A DNA stretch of 64,000 bases from an uncultured Aquimarina sp. (GTDB lineage Bacteria; Bacteroidota; Bacteroidia; Flavobacteriales; Flavobacteriaceae), in NCBI GenBank assembly GCA_947498815.1, contig CANMLU010000013.1:80035-144034 (forward strand), read 5' to 3'. Positions 35,607 through 44,855 of this stretch are shown here, piece after piece (positions within the stretch are counted from its first letter, which is position 1; the number at the start of each line of letters is the position of its first letter). The notes under the pieces are model-generated. The model was not told where the DNA came from. It was given only the letters and a program-made list of their open reading frames with translations, and made no database searches. Both the position numbers and the translations under genes were made by a program.

Positions 35607-35719
35607 TACTTTTAGAATTAAAACGGGAAAAATACAATACCTGCAAATGTAAAACTTTAATGCAAGGTTAAATGCTGTGGATATTTTTTTTTCTATTTTA
35701 GCCTTTCTAATTACAAAGA

Positions 35720-36457
35720 ATGTTTTACTTAGACGATATCGGTCGCTATTTCATAATGCTTAAAGGAGTTTTTAGTCGAATGACTAAGGGATCCGTGTTA
35801 AGAAATCTAATCCTTAAAGAAATAGACGATCTAATCATTGGATCATTAGGAATTACCGTATTTCTTGCATTCTTTATCGGTGCGGTAGTTGCTATTCAAA
35901 CCGCGCTCAATCTTACCAATCCTTTAATCCCCAAAAAGCTTATTGCTTTTGCATCCAGACAATCAGTGATTCTCGAATTTGCACCTACCTTTATTTCTGT
36001 GATTATGGCAGGTAAAGTTGGTTCTTTTATTACATCTAGTATAGGAACTATGAGAGTAACAGAACAAATCGACGCACTCGAAGTTATGGGTATTAATTCT
36101 CTTAACTATTTGGTATTTCCAAAAATTATTGCAATGCTTATGTATCCATTTGTTATTGCAATAGCTATGTTTACAGGGGTATTTGGCGCCTATATTGCTG
36201 GCGTATATGGTGGATTTGTATCTAGTACTGATTTCTTAACAGGATTACGAGAAGAGTTTATTCCATATCATTTGGTATATGCGTTTATAAAAACATTTTT
36301 ATATTCTTTTTTACTAGCAACAATACCTTCGTTTCATGGCTATTATATGAGAGGTGGGGCACTAGAAGTAGGAAAGGCCAGTACATCTGCCTTTGTATGG
36401 ACTACTGTGGTAATTATTATTTCCAATTATGTTCTAACCCAATTATTATTAAGCTAA
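35720..36457 (+). CDS. MlaE-type ABC transporter permease
   Basis: 245 residues, five to six membrane helices. MlaE family: VVAIQTALNLTNPLIPKKLIAFASRQSVILEFAPTFISVIMAGKVGSFITSSIGTMRVTEQIDALEVMGINSLNYLVFPK region is the conserved core. Such permeases move phospholipids between the two membranes to maintain outer-membrane asymmetry. The stop codon overlaps the next start by one base (TAATG), showing translational coupling with its ATPase. The substrate-binding MlaD component is not in the window. Confidence 0.93.
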   Translation: MFYLDDIGRYFIMLKGVFSRMTKGSVLRNLILKEIDDLIIGSLGITVFLAFFIGAVVAIQTALNLTNPLIPKKLIAFASRQSVILEFAPTFISVIMAGKVGSFITSSIGTMRVTEQIDALEVMGINSLNYLVFPKIIAMLMYPFVIAIAMFTGVFGAYIAGVYGGFVSSTDFLTGLREEFIPYHLVYAFIKTFLYSFLLATIPSFHGYYMRGGALEVGKASTSAFVWTTVVIIISNYVLTQLLLS

Positions 36458-37221
36458 TGATAGAAGTTAAAGGTTTACATAAAGGTTTTAATGGAGAGGA
36501 GATCCTAAAAGGGATTACTACCACTTTTGATCGAGGTAAAACGAACCTGATTATTGGTACTAGTGGTAGTGGTAAAACCGTGTTTCTAAAATGCTTGTTA
36601 GGCCTTTTTACACCAGAGCAAGGATCCATTTGTTATGATGGCGCAACCTATTCTGATCTGAGCGAGGAGCAACAACGCGACCTTAGAGAACAAATGGGGA
36701 TGGTATTTCAAGGAAGCGCATTATTTGACTCTATGACTGTTGAAGAAAATGTGATGTTTCCATTGATGATGTTTACGAAACAAAAAAGAGAGGAAATGCT
36801 AGAACGGGTACACGAAGTATTGGATAGAGTAAATCTTGAAAATGCAGAGAAAAAGCTTCCCTCAGAAATTAGTGGTGGTATGCAAAAACGTGTAGCTATT
36901 GCTCGTGCTATAGTGACCAGACCAAAATACTTATTCTGTGATGAACCAAACTCTGGACTTGATCCCAGAACTGCCATTGTAATTGATAACCTCATTAAAG
37001 AAATCACTGAAGAGAATGATATCACCACAGTGATTAACACCCATGACATGAATTCTGTGATGGAAATCGGAGAAAAGATTGTGTTTCTTAAAAATGGATT
37101 TTTAGAATGGGAAGGTGACAAAACCCAGATATTCAAAACGGATAATCAAGCAGTAACAGAATTTGTATATTCTTCAAATCTGTTTAAAAAAGTGCGTGAT
37201 GCACAACTCAAAGGTTTATAA
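36457..37221 (+). CDS. MlaF-type ABC transporter ATP-binding protein
   Basis: 254 residues from ATG 36457, which overlaps the permease stop by one base; a longer frame inside the permease is rejected. Walker A is GTSGSGKT, the ABC signature ISGGMQKRVAIARAI, Walker B KYLFCDEPNSGLDP with the later NTHD switch histidine. The GGMQKR signature variant is typical of MlaF. Partner of the permease upstream. Confidence 0.95.
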   Translation: MIEVKGLHKGFNGEEILKGITTTFDRGKTNLIIGTSGSGKTVFLKCLLGLFTPEQGSICYDGATYSDLSEEQQRDLREQMGMVFQGSALFDSMTVEENVMFPLMMFTKQKREEMLERVHEVLDRVNLENAEKKLPSEISGGMQKRVAIARAIVTRPKYLFCDEPNSGLDPRTAIVIDNLIKEITEENDITTVINTHDMNSVMEIGEKIVFLKNGFLEWEGDKTQIFKTDNQAVTEFVYSSNLFKKVRDAQLKGL

Positions 37222-37238
37222 GATTCCCTGGCAAAAGT

Positions 37239-38276
37239 CTACAACTGAATATCAAATATTTTTACTACAAAACCAGCATAAAAGTCCGCACCATGGTCGA
37301 TTTGCCATAAGCAATATCCCTTCTTCAATAACCACATATGATATTCCTCAAGAATGTGGTCATTAGTTGAGGCAACATTGCTTGGCTTGAACTCTTCTAA
37401 TTCGAGTGTTTTATTTATTTTTCCAATCATAAAAAGCATGGTTTCTGCATCTTTCCAATCCACCATATATGATGTATGCCCAGTAACACCTCTCTCGTTC
37501 AACACCTCAAAAACCCTTACATAACTTCTCTCAAGACCAGTAACCTTCTCCCAAAAATTAGCCCTCTTTCTTTTGGACATTAATTGTGTGATTTTTTCAA
37601 AAAAGAAAGGCTCATTTTGATCAAAAAAGTCTTCAGTCACATATTGCATTCCGATATCCGAGGCATTGATCTTCTGTTGATCTAAAATCTCAACTTCTTC
37701 ATTGGCAATTTTTCTTTGTTGCCAAAGCATATACATAGCAAAGGCGATCAGTCCTGAAAAGATTAAAATATACAAAAGCTTGTTTTGAAATTCATCATTT
37801 AAAATCGTGCTACATATCCCTATAATCGAAACTCCCAAAGTAACATAAAGCATGGAAGGGTTCATAGATTTGATTCTTGCTTTTGCAATTGCTTTTTGAT
37901 CTCGTATTCCAGATATCTGTTTTCCTCGTTCCAGAGCTTTGGGAGCATTATAAACGCGCATAACTCTTGCTACCACAATAGGTAGCGGAATAATGAAATA
38001 CAGTACCATTTCAAATTTGCTAAAAACATAGATTTTAAATCCTTGAATCATCCCCATAGCAATCGCAGCAAGTATAATCCATACTATCATGATTCGTGAA
38101 TATTTTTTTAATGTTCTAGCATAGGAATCAATATATTCTTGAGCTTGTTGCTCACTACATTCATAACCATTAGAACTTTCTGTAGCATAAAACACATAAC
38201 CCTTTCCTTTGGGGTTTGGAGTAAACTTTGCTTTATATCTGTTGACCAGATTTTCCCTTAGAATGCTTATCCTCAT
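37239..38276 (-). CDS. Membrane protein of unknown function
   Basis: 345 residues. Two pairs of membrane helices (about 62-80 with 86-104, and 140-158 with 166-185) sit between soluble N- and C-terminal parts. The C-terminal region (about 225-345) is soluble, mixed alpha and beta. I do not recognise a family. It is co-oriented with a B-box protein gene 11 bases upstream, so the two are probably co-transcribed. It lies tail to tail with the MlaF gene. Confidence 0.72.
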   Translation of the reverse strand: MRISILRENLVNRYKAKFTPNPKGKGYVFYATESSNGYECSEQQAQEYIDSYARTLKKYSRIMIVWIILAAIAMGMIQGFKIYVFSKFEMVLYFIIPLPIVVARVMRVYNAPKALERGKQISGIRDQKAIAKARIKSMNPSMLYVTLGVSIIGICSTILNDEFQNKLLYILIFSGLIAFAMYMLWQQRKIANEEVEILDQQKINASDIGMQYVTEDFFDQNEPFFFEKITQLMSKRKRANFWEKVTGLERSYVRVFEVLNERGVTGHTSYMVDWKDAETMLFMIGKINKTLELEEFKPSNVASTNDHILEEYHMWLLKKGYCLWQIDHGADFYAGFVVKIFDIQL

Positions 38277-38287
38277 TCTTATGTAGT

Positions 38288-38791
38288 TTAGTTATATGAT
38301 AAAGGTATTGCGTTTAATTCTTTAAGTCGCTTGGTATTCTTAACTGCCCGAATAGGCAGTGCAATAAGCCCCACAAAAGCAGAAACAATAGCTTTAAGGA
38401 CATAAAACACAAACAAACCTGGTAATGAAAATATTAAAAAAATCCCTTTAAAGTTTGAACTAAAACTATTGAGTGCATGCCAACCGGGTACAATTGGAGC
38501 AAAAACAAAAAACGTAATCAAGGTTCGTAAGAATACATCATTCATTGTTTTGCCTGGAGGTAAAGGAGATATCGTAAGCATAATAAACATTACAGAAGCG
38601 GGTACGATCCCAAAAACCAAAGTCCAAAGAAATTCTTTTTTAATTTGTTTCTTTTCAAAATTGATATGCATCGCATTGCAACTTATACAAAGAGGTATTT
38701 GATAAAAGTGAGCACAATAATCGCACAGCCCTTTATTGCAGTCACGACATTGTGACACTGCGGTTTGATCCGCGTGGTTATAACAGTTCAT
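38288..38791 (-). CDS. B-box-type zinc-binding membrane protein
   Basis: 167 residues. The N-terminus is a B-box-like zinc site (C3, H6, C15, C18, C23, C26, H28, C34, C37 in the first 40 residues), followed by three or four membrane helices. Bacterial B-box proteins of this type are often near rhomboid or trafficking genes; their function is not settled. It is followed after 11 bases by the uncharacterised 345-residue membrane protein. Confidence 0.82.
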   Translation of the reverse strand: MNCYNHADQTAVSQCRDCNKGLCDYCAHFYQIPLCISCNAMHINFEKKQIKKEFLWTLVFGIVPASVMFIMLTISPLPPGKTMNDVFLRTLITFFVFAPIVPGWHALNSFSSNFKGIFLIFSLPGLFVFYVLKAIVSAFVGLIALPIRAVKNTKRLKELNAIPLSYN

Positions 38792-38961
38792 TGAAAATTA
38801 ATTTTATAATTTATGTGAATTTTGAGCTGTCAAAATAAGACTTAAAAGTTTTTATACAATCAGCTATATCTTTAAATTTATAAATATCAATAAATTCCAT
38901 GATTAGTATCCTATGATATTTTTTGGAATAGAATAGATGAAAATTCAAGATTGAAAGTATC

Positions 38962-39573
38962 CTAACTACCTGTCTTACCCAAAAATACGTTTACTTTTGG
39001 ATTGATAGGGTTACCTGATGCCCTTCGAAAAGATACGATCTGCCCCACATGGTATATTGCATCAGAAATCTGACCGTTGATCATATTCCAATATGGAAAC
39101 TCTCTTTGATCGTCTCCAGATTGAAAAATCACTTTGTAAGTTGATATATCTTGTTCTGATTTACCAGAAAGCAATTCGCTTGCCTTTTTAAAGTTTAAAA
39201 GGGTATTTTTCCTTAGCTCTTCAAATGTTAGAGTAGGCTGCTCGGTTGTCCTTATATTTGGTAAATTTTGTGGTGCATTGACTATACTATTGGATAATCC
39301 ATAAAGATGCTCTAGAGTTTGTAAGGTGGTTCTCGCCTCTTTTGACGTTGAAAATTGCAAATCATCATCAGTAAGCCCCTCGGTAGCCCAATAGTATCGA
39401 TATCCTAGGCCATCAATAAATCTGGAAAGAATATTTCCAGAGGTATAGTTTTCGGGTGATTCGGGTATCTGTTGATATGGTAATTGCATAGCGTCTGAGT
39501 TTTGACCGAAACTATTAATTGTTAAGCAAAGCGTAATTAATACGAGTATTCTATTTAGGGTATACATATTCAA
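38962..39573 (-). CDS. Secreted DinB-like (four-helix bundle) protein
   Basis: 203 residues with a signal peptide (cleavage after SFGQ, about residue 24). The helical core has the DinB/YfiT metal histidine layout: TLEHLYGL in helix two and DAIYHVGQIVSFRRASG near the end. Cytoplasmic relatives act as thiol-dependent enzymes; the exported form is uncharacterised. It follows the DUF389 gene by 34 bases on the same strand, the last of a four-gene run. Confidence 0.8.
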   Translation of the reverse strand: MNMYTLNRILVLITLCLTINSFGQNSDAMQLPYQQIPESPENYTSGNILSRFIDGLGYRYYWATEGLTDDDLQFSTSKEARTTLQTLEHLYGLSNSIVNAPQNLPNIRTTEQPTLTFEELRKNTLLNFKKASELLSGKSEQDISTYKVIFQSGDDQREFPYWNMINGQISDAIYHVGQIVSFRRASGNPINPKVNVFLGKTGS

Positions 39574-39607
39574 TTAATTCAAAGTTTTAAATAAGTTCTG
39601 ACTCTAT

Positions 39608-41053
39608 TTACTCCACATACAACGTATCCGCTTTTAACTCAGTAGTAATCCATTCTCGAAGTTTATCAACACGAATGTTATCCAAGCTATCCGATACTTG
39701 AAATTTCCACTTTGGAAATATCACTTTTACGGTATCTACTTTTAAAAAATTGGATCTTAGTACTTCGCCATATCCCAGCTCTGATAAATCCGGAAAACGA
39801 ATTTTAGCATCCTTTGCAATACTGTTATACGGTAAAACTTCAACAGGAATTACCTTTTTGGCATCTTGAAGCTGTCTATCCAAACCAGCCATCTGAATTT
39901 TAAGATCTTCAATCTCATCCAACAACTTATCGTTTTCTTTTTCCAAACGATTCAATTCCACAATAGAGCGATCATATGCTTTCGAAACTTGTTCTAGACC
40001 ACGGGCTTTATTACCATTAATACTTACATCAAAATCTTCGATATTTGCATATTTTTTGATCTCATTTTTAAGATCTGTTACGACCACCTCTGGCATTTCT
40101 CCATCAAAATACAACGCTATAGTTTTCTCGTTATAATTATAGAAGTCTTTTCTTAAATATAAATTTGCGTTGCTATTGATTTCGTTTTCAAGGAACATTT
40201 TATAATCATGTTCTGCATTACTCTCTTTCAATGTGGTATAAAATGTCCAACTTGCGGGAATCATAACTAATACTGCAAATAGCGAAGCAAGTTGCGCAGT
40301 ACGTTTTCTTTTTGCCGAGTTTGCATATCGCAACATTGGAAATCGTAATAATTTCGAAACTATAAAAGTCGCTAATGCTATAAAGGTGGCATTAATACTA
40401 AACAGATACATCGCTCCCAAAAAGAAATCAGGTTCCCAAACAGCGATACCGTAACCAACTGTACACAGAGGAGGCATTAAGGCAGTAGCAATTGCTACTC
40501 CTGCTATAGCATTGGGCATTGTTCCTTTTTTGGATTTGGCAACAATCAAGGCCAGTCCACCAAAAACCGCTACCATAACATCGAGAATGGTTGGTGCCGT
40601 TCTGGATTCGAGCTCTGGAGTTAATTCTGTTAACGGGGATATCCAAAAATATAGTGTCGCTGCTGCAACACTTAATCCTACCATAACACCCAGATTAACC
40701 AGAGACCTTTTTAAGGTATCAATATCATTAATCGCAATAGACAGCCCTACTCCAACGATTGGTCCCATTAATGGAGAAATTAACATGGCTCCAATAACAA
40801 CTGCTGTTGAACTCACATTAAGACCAATGGATGCGACGAATACCGAAAAAATAAGAATCCAGGCGGTATGCCCCTTAAAAGGAATATCATTTTTGACATC
40901 TTCGATAGTTTGATCCTTGTCGGTATCTACTCTAATATTAAGTAGCTCTCTAAGAAATTTGTTTATACTTGAAAAAAGTCCTTTTGCATCTCTTTTTACA
41001 GTTTCGGCTACTTCTTCTTGTTCTGAAATTGGCTGGTTGTTATTTTCTTCCAT
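39608..41053 (-). CDS. DUF389 domain membrane protein (TIGR00341-like)
   Basis: 481 residues. About six membrane helices (residues 62-245) contain the DUF389 signature (VIGAMLISPLMGPIVGVGLS, PLCTVGYGIA). The C-terminal 220 residues are extracytoplasmic or cytoplasmic soluble, with a coiled coil around 365-400 (VELNRLEKENDKLLDEIEDLKIQ). Function unknown. It lies 5 bases after manC and shares its transcript. Confidence 0.9.
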   Translation of the reverse strand: MEENNNQPISEQEEVAETVKRDAKGLFSSINKFLRELLNIRVDTDKDQTIEDVKNDIPFKGHTAWILIFSVFVASIGLNVSSTAVVIGAMLISPLMGPIVGVGLSIAINDIDTLKRSLVNLGVMVGLSVAAATLYFWISPLTELTPELESRTAPTILDVMVAVFGGLALIVAKSKKGTMPNAIAGVAIATALMPPLCTVGYGIAVWEPDFFLGAMYLFSINATFIALATFIVSKLLRFPMLRYANSAKRKRTAQLASLFAVLVMIPASWTFYTTLKESNAEHDYKMFLENEINSNANLYLRKDFYNYNEKTIALYFDGEMPEVVVTDLKNEIKKYANIEDFDVSINGNKARGLEQVSKAYDRSIVELNRLEKENDKLLDEIEDLKIQMAGLDRQLQDAKKVIPVEVLPYNSIAKDAKIRFPDLSELGYGEVLRSNFLKVDTVKVIFPKWKFQVSDSLDNIRVDKLREWITTELKADTLYVE

Positions 41054-41058
41054 TGTTA

Positions 41059-42135
41059 TTATCCGTATTGCTCTCCATAAGTATCTTTAACATTTTTAAG
41101 TACTTTCTTTATATCCTGTTCTTTCTTTTTCGGATAAATCAAAAGTACTTCTTCTTTATCTACAATGATATAATCATTAAGTCCATCAACGACTACAATT
41201 TTATCATTAGAGGTTCTGATCATATTTCCCGATGCATCTTCAGTAAGAACTCGGGCATTTACTACTGCATTATTAGCAGGAGTCTTATCCAACTTATCAT
41301 ATAAAGATCCCCAGGTTCCCAAATCATTCCAATCAAATGTTGCGGGTAATACATATACATTTTCGGCCTTCTCCAAAATTGCATAGTCTATTGAAATATT
41401 CTCTGCCAAAGGATAGTTGGATTGAATAAAATCGTTTTCTTGATCCGTATTATAAAGTGATTGACCCTTCTTAAACAAAGCGGTCATTTCTTTTTGCAGG
41501 TTTGCAAATGCAGCAACAATACTACTAGCACTCCAGATAAAAATCCCTGCATTCCACAAGTAATTTCCTTTACTCAAAAAGTCTTTTGCCGTAGTGTAAT
41601 CAGGTTTCTCGGTAAACTGGGCTACCTTTTTAATTGCATTTTGTTCTTTCTCATATTGGATATAACCATATCCCGTATTTGGAAATGTAGGTTGAATCCC
41701 AAGGGTCATTAATATATCGGTTTTTGTACAAGCTTGAAAACACTGTTCCAGGTTAGCGATAAAAGCATCTTCATTTTCGATCCAATGATCACTTGGTGCG
41801 ACCACCATCACTGCATCGGGGTTCTCCTTTTGAATTTTCATGGATGCATATAAGATACAAGGAGCCGTATTACGCATTGCAGGCTCGGTAATTACTTGCC
41901 TTTGCTGTGCTTCTGGCAACTGACTCAAAACCAAGTCATTGTAGCGCTCATTGGTGAGTATAAATATATTTTCGGCTGGAATACTCTTAGACAAGCGTGA
42001 AAATGTACGCTGAATCAAGGTTTCTCCTGTCCCCAACATGTCATGAAATTGCTTTGGAAAATCAGTAGTGCTTACCGGCCAAAATCTTGATCCCACACCC
42101 CCCGCCATTAGTATGGCATAATAATTTTTATTCAT
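41059..42135 (-). CDS. manC: Mannose-1-phosphate guanylyltransferase
   Basis: 358 residues. The nucleotidyltransferase core begins with ILMAGGVGSRFWPVS, with FTEKPD and GNYLWNAGIFIW downstream, as in GDP-mannose pyrophosphorylases. It makes GDP-mannose for envelope polysaccharide or glycoprotein. It has the transferase domain only, without the isomerase domain of bifunctional ManC. It starts 2 bases after the sprT-like gene. Confidence 0.93.
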   Translation of the reverse strand: MNKNYYAILMAGGVGSRFWPVSTTDFPKQFHDMLGTGETLIQRTFSRLSKSIPAENIFILTNERYNDLVLSQLPEAQQRQVITEPAMRNTAPCILYASMKIQKENPDAVMVVAPSDHWIENEDAFIANLEQCFQACTKTDILMTLGIQPTFPNTGYGYIQYEKEQNAIKKVAQFTEKPDYTTAKDFLSKGNYLWNAGIFIWSASSIVAAFANLQKEMTALFKKGQSLYNTDQENDFIQSNYPLAENISIDYAILEKAENVYVLPATFDWNDLGTWGSLYDKLDKTPANNAVVNARVLTEDASGNMIRTSNDKIVVVDGLNDYIIVDKEEVLLIYPKKKEQDIKKVLKNVKDTYGEQYG

Positions 42136-42137
42136 AA

Positions 42138-42749
42138 TTAATGTAGCAGTTCTACTTCTGCATTTGGATTAAAAAGATATATTCTTCCTGTGCTAAGCTC
42201 TACACATTCATATCGTTTTACTTTCTTATTCCCTTTTTTAAATATCTTCCCATTATATAATCTGAAGGTACTACCAAAGGGCAATTCAAAGATATAGTTT
42301 TTATCATTTTCTGGATCATATTGTTTTAGTATCCAAGATAACTTTTCATCGGTATCGCTACTTGCCCTTGGGTTTTTAAAATGATTTGCCATGACAGGCA
42401 ATAATTTACTCGGAAAAACTTCTGGGTTAATATAGGGTAGCATTAACTGTTGAAAGGTTCTTTTCCATTCTATACCATGTGGTTTTATATACCGCCCATA
42501 CTTTTCAAAAGCTATGAGATGCGCTATTTCATGAATCAATGTAATCAGAAAACGATACTTATTAAGAGATGCGTTGACAGTTATCTGATGTCTTCCGTCG
42601 GGCATTTTACGATAATCACCATGTCTGGTAACACGTTCATTAACGATTTTGAGATGTACATTGCATTTCACGATCAAGTCAAACACCTGATCCAAGGCGC
42701 GTTCTGGGATATATCTACCAAGTACTTCCTTCACATGTGCAAAATACAA
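42138..42749 (-). CDS. SprT-like zinc metalloprotease-fold protein
   Basis: 203 residues. The HEIAH zinc motif (HEIAHLIAFEKYGRYIKPHGIEWKR, about residues 72-96) carries the SprT layout with the second His-Gly. A basic C-terminal domain (GKIFKKGNKKVKRYECVELSTGRIYLF) could bind nucleic acid, but the zinc-ribbon cysteines of eukaryotic SPRTN are missing. Function in bacteria is not known. First gene of the manC/DUF389 run. Confidence 0.88.
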   Translation of the reverse strand: MYFAHVKEVLGRYIPERALDQVFDLIVKCNVHLKIVNERVTRHGDYRKMPDGRHQITVNASLNKYRFLITLIHEIAHLIAFEKYGRYIKPHGIEWKRTFQQLMLPYINPEVFPSKLLPVMANHFKNPRASSDTDEKLSWILKQYDPENDKNYIFELPFGSTFRLYNGKIFKKGNKKVKRYECVELSTGRIYLFNPNAEVELLH

Positions 42750-42921
42750 AATTAAGTGTATCGTAGGGATAGGTTTAATTTATAATTTTTCAATTTCTTA
42801 CGCTACCTCAAAAGAGACAAAGCATCAATCCCTAAAAGAATATTATTAATTCAATTAATTCGTTTTCATTTCAATATTCTTTATCTTGTTATATCCAAAT
42901 TGCACAAGCCCCAAAATACCT

Positions 42922-43540
42922 ATGAGAAATAATACTAAAAGATTAAACTATAAAACAGTTTTCAATTTATATCGTCATTATTCTTATTGTTGGCTGTACC
43001 AAGAACAGATCCAATAAAACAGATATTCAATCCTCAAAAAAAAATCTTGAAAACATTAAAGAAGACACCCTACGGTCAAAGGGGGATTCGACGCCTTTTA
43101 ACCCAACCAAAAAACAAACTGAAACCAGATCTACATCAAAAAAACCAGGCTCTGTTGAAAGATTTTCTATCAGAGATTTAAATTTCACTTGGGAAGAGAT
43201 CAATGCTTGCGATTGCTTGTTTATTATCAAAACGCAAGGCACTGCATACGAAAAACTATATTTTGGCCGCTTTAAAGGAGATACCTCAGGAATTGTTCAG
43301 TTCGGGAAAAACAGTGAAAAAAAGTTGATTCCTATGTCCAAAAAGAGATCAAAAAGTCGAAAACAAGGAAGTTTCTGGGCCGAAACCTACAGAAATGACC
43401 AGTATACTATTTCACTAAAAGCAAAACCAAGCCCACCAAAAGTTAAAGGAAAATACACCTATTATATCGATTTTAGATTCACTGATCTTTCTACCAAAAA
43501 AGTGATCAAAAAAGTAGTCTTGACGAATTGTAAATCTTAA
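42922..43540 (+). CDS. Lipoprotein of unknown function with a disrupted start region
   Basis: The frame ending at 43540 is open back to 42947 and encodes a lipoprotein signal (IYIVIILIVGC) followed by a Lys/Ser/Thr-rich linker and a beta-rich domain (from about 43190). No ATG, GTG, TTG or CTG lies in that frame before the lipobox Cys. An ATG at 42922 in the next frame gives a good positively charged signal start (MRNNTKRLNYK) if one base of the A4 run at 42952-42955 is removed; otherwise the start would have to be the rare AUA at 42950. So this is a one-base frameshift, a sequencing error or a non-standard start. An internal TTG at 43217 would lose the signal. Confidence 0.6.
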
Positions 43541-43717
43541 TTTTTTGAGCATAAAACAATAAAAAAACTCCTGTAAAACCATCGAATTCTAGTTTTTAAA
43601 CGAAGAAAAATTAACATTTATCGAATTTTTAGGATTTTCAACTTGTTGTTAATCAATTATTAATACTTTAGAAAGCTAAAATTTAACATTTAACTCAAAC
43701 TATCAAGGCTTACACAT

Positions 43718-44125
43718 ATGAAGACATTAATAACTCTGGTTATTCTTTTAATTTACACCAGTAGCGTAGCACAGACTCAAACCGAAGATCAAATCGAAAA
43801 TCAAACTGAGAAACAAATCGAAAATCAAACTGAGAAGGAGGAAAAAGAAACCAAACTACTTAGAAAAATGGCTACAGAAAAGGCCATAGAATTACAAAAA
43901 GAACTTAATCTTACTATTTATAAGAGCAGGCTTATCGAAAAAACAATTTTTGAATACTCTGTAAAAGCAAATAAAGTTTTACAATCCAATGTATCTGCAA
44001 GAGAAAAATCACGAAGCCTGGGTAATATCGTATATTTTCAGAATGAAGAACTGAAAGAAATACTTACAGTACATCAATTTTATCAATATTTAACTTTGCA
44101 AAATGTTAATGTAGCAGGCTTTTAA
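43718..44125 (+). CDS. Small secreted protein with octapeptide repeat
   Basis: 135 residues with a signal peptide (MKTLITLVILLIYTSSVAQ). A tandem repeat QIENQTEK x2 (residues 25-40) is followed by a predominantly helical, Lys/Glu-rich domain (about 45-135). I do not recognise a family. The repeat is encoded by a near-perfect 24-base duplication. The gene is single and converges with the SDR gene. Confidence 0.65.
   Translation: MKTLITLVILLIYTSSVAQTQTEDQIENQTEKQIENQTEKEEKETKLLRKMATEKAIELQKELNLTIYKSRLIEKTIFEYSVKANKVLQSNVSAREKSRSLGNIVYFQNEELKEILTVHQFYQYLTLQNVNVAGF
43790..43837 (+). repeat. Two tandem copies of a 24-bp unit inside a gene
   Basis: Units 43790-43813 and 43814-43837 differ at one base (last position, A versus G). 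They encode QIENQTEK twice in frame, so slippage would change length by eight residues without a frameshift. Confidence 0.85.
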
Positions 44126-44148
44126 TTGTCTTCCGGCATTTCATAATA

Positions 44149-44829
44149 TTACGGAGTACTACTTGAGACTTGTAGCACTTTCCCGTTATACATTTTATTA
44201 GCCGTAAGGGCAAAATCTTTAATATAGCTTGCCATTTCGGATGCAGTGAGTGGTGCTTGATATCCAGGAAAAGCCTCTTCCAACATTTCAGTTTGTACCG
44301 CTCCCAGAGCAAGTACATTAAATGAAATACCGCTTTCTTTATATTCTTCTGCCAATAATTCACTTAATGTAATTACGGCTCCCTTGCTAGAACTATATGC
44401 CGCCAATCCAGGAAACTTCATACTTCCTTGTATACCTCCCATACTGCTGATGGTCACCACATGACTTCCAGATTTCATAAAAGGTAAGATTACTCGTGTA
44501 ATTTCTGCAACACCAAAAACATTTACTTTATATACTTCCTCAAAATCCTGAGTAGAAAGCTCACCAAAAGGTTTGTTTATTAGTTTACCCGCATTATTAA
44601 TTAACACATCGACCCGCCCCCATTCTGCGGCAACATAATCCTCCATCTTTTTCAAGTCTTTTGGATTACAAATATCAAATGAAAATGTATGAATATTTTT
44701 TATGTTTAAATCCAAAACGGGTTGTTCATTTCGCGACAATGCTAATACTCGATGCCCTTCTTCTGCAAATAATTGAGCCAATTCAAAGCCGATACCTCTA
44801 CTTGCTCCTGTGATGATGATGTTTTTCAT
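44149..44829 (-). CDS. SDR family oxidoreductase
   Basis: 226 residues, classical SDR: GASRGIGFEL cofactor loop (residues 7-16), NNAG (78-81), Ser in TISSMGG and YSSSK active-site pair. Short C-terminal region. It starts 26 bases after the M28 peptidase gene on the same strand. Substrate unknown. Confidence 0.92.
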   Translation of the reverse strand: MKNIIITGASRGIGFELAQLFAEEGHRVLALSRNEQPVLDLNIKNIHTFSFDICNPKDLKKMEDYVAAEWGRVDVLINNAGKLINKPFGELSTQDFEEVYKVNVFGVAEITRVILPFMKSGSHVVTISSMGGIQGSMKFPGLAAYSSSKGAVITLSELLAEEYKESGISFNVLALGAVQTEMLEEAFPGYQAPLTASEMASYIKDFALTANKMYNGKVLQVSSSTP

Positions 44830-44855
44830 ATTTATAAAGACTCAAAACGTCTATA

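Noticed and set aside
36397-36456. Extended N-terminus of the MlaF-type ATPase
   Set aside because: The extra 20 residues lie within the permease coding sequence and are unlike the family; the ATG at 36457 overlaps the permease stop by one base and fits the family start.
42987-43181. 64-codon frame starting MLAVPRTDP
   Set aside because: It is out of frame with the lipoprotein signal and linker that occupy the same bases, and lacks domain character; treated as a shadow.
43790-43837. Possible CRISPR-like repeat
   Set aside because: Only two adjacent copies without spacers, inside a coding frame; it is a simple tandem duplication.
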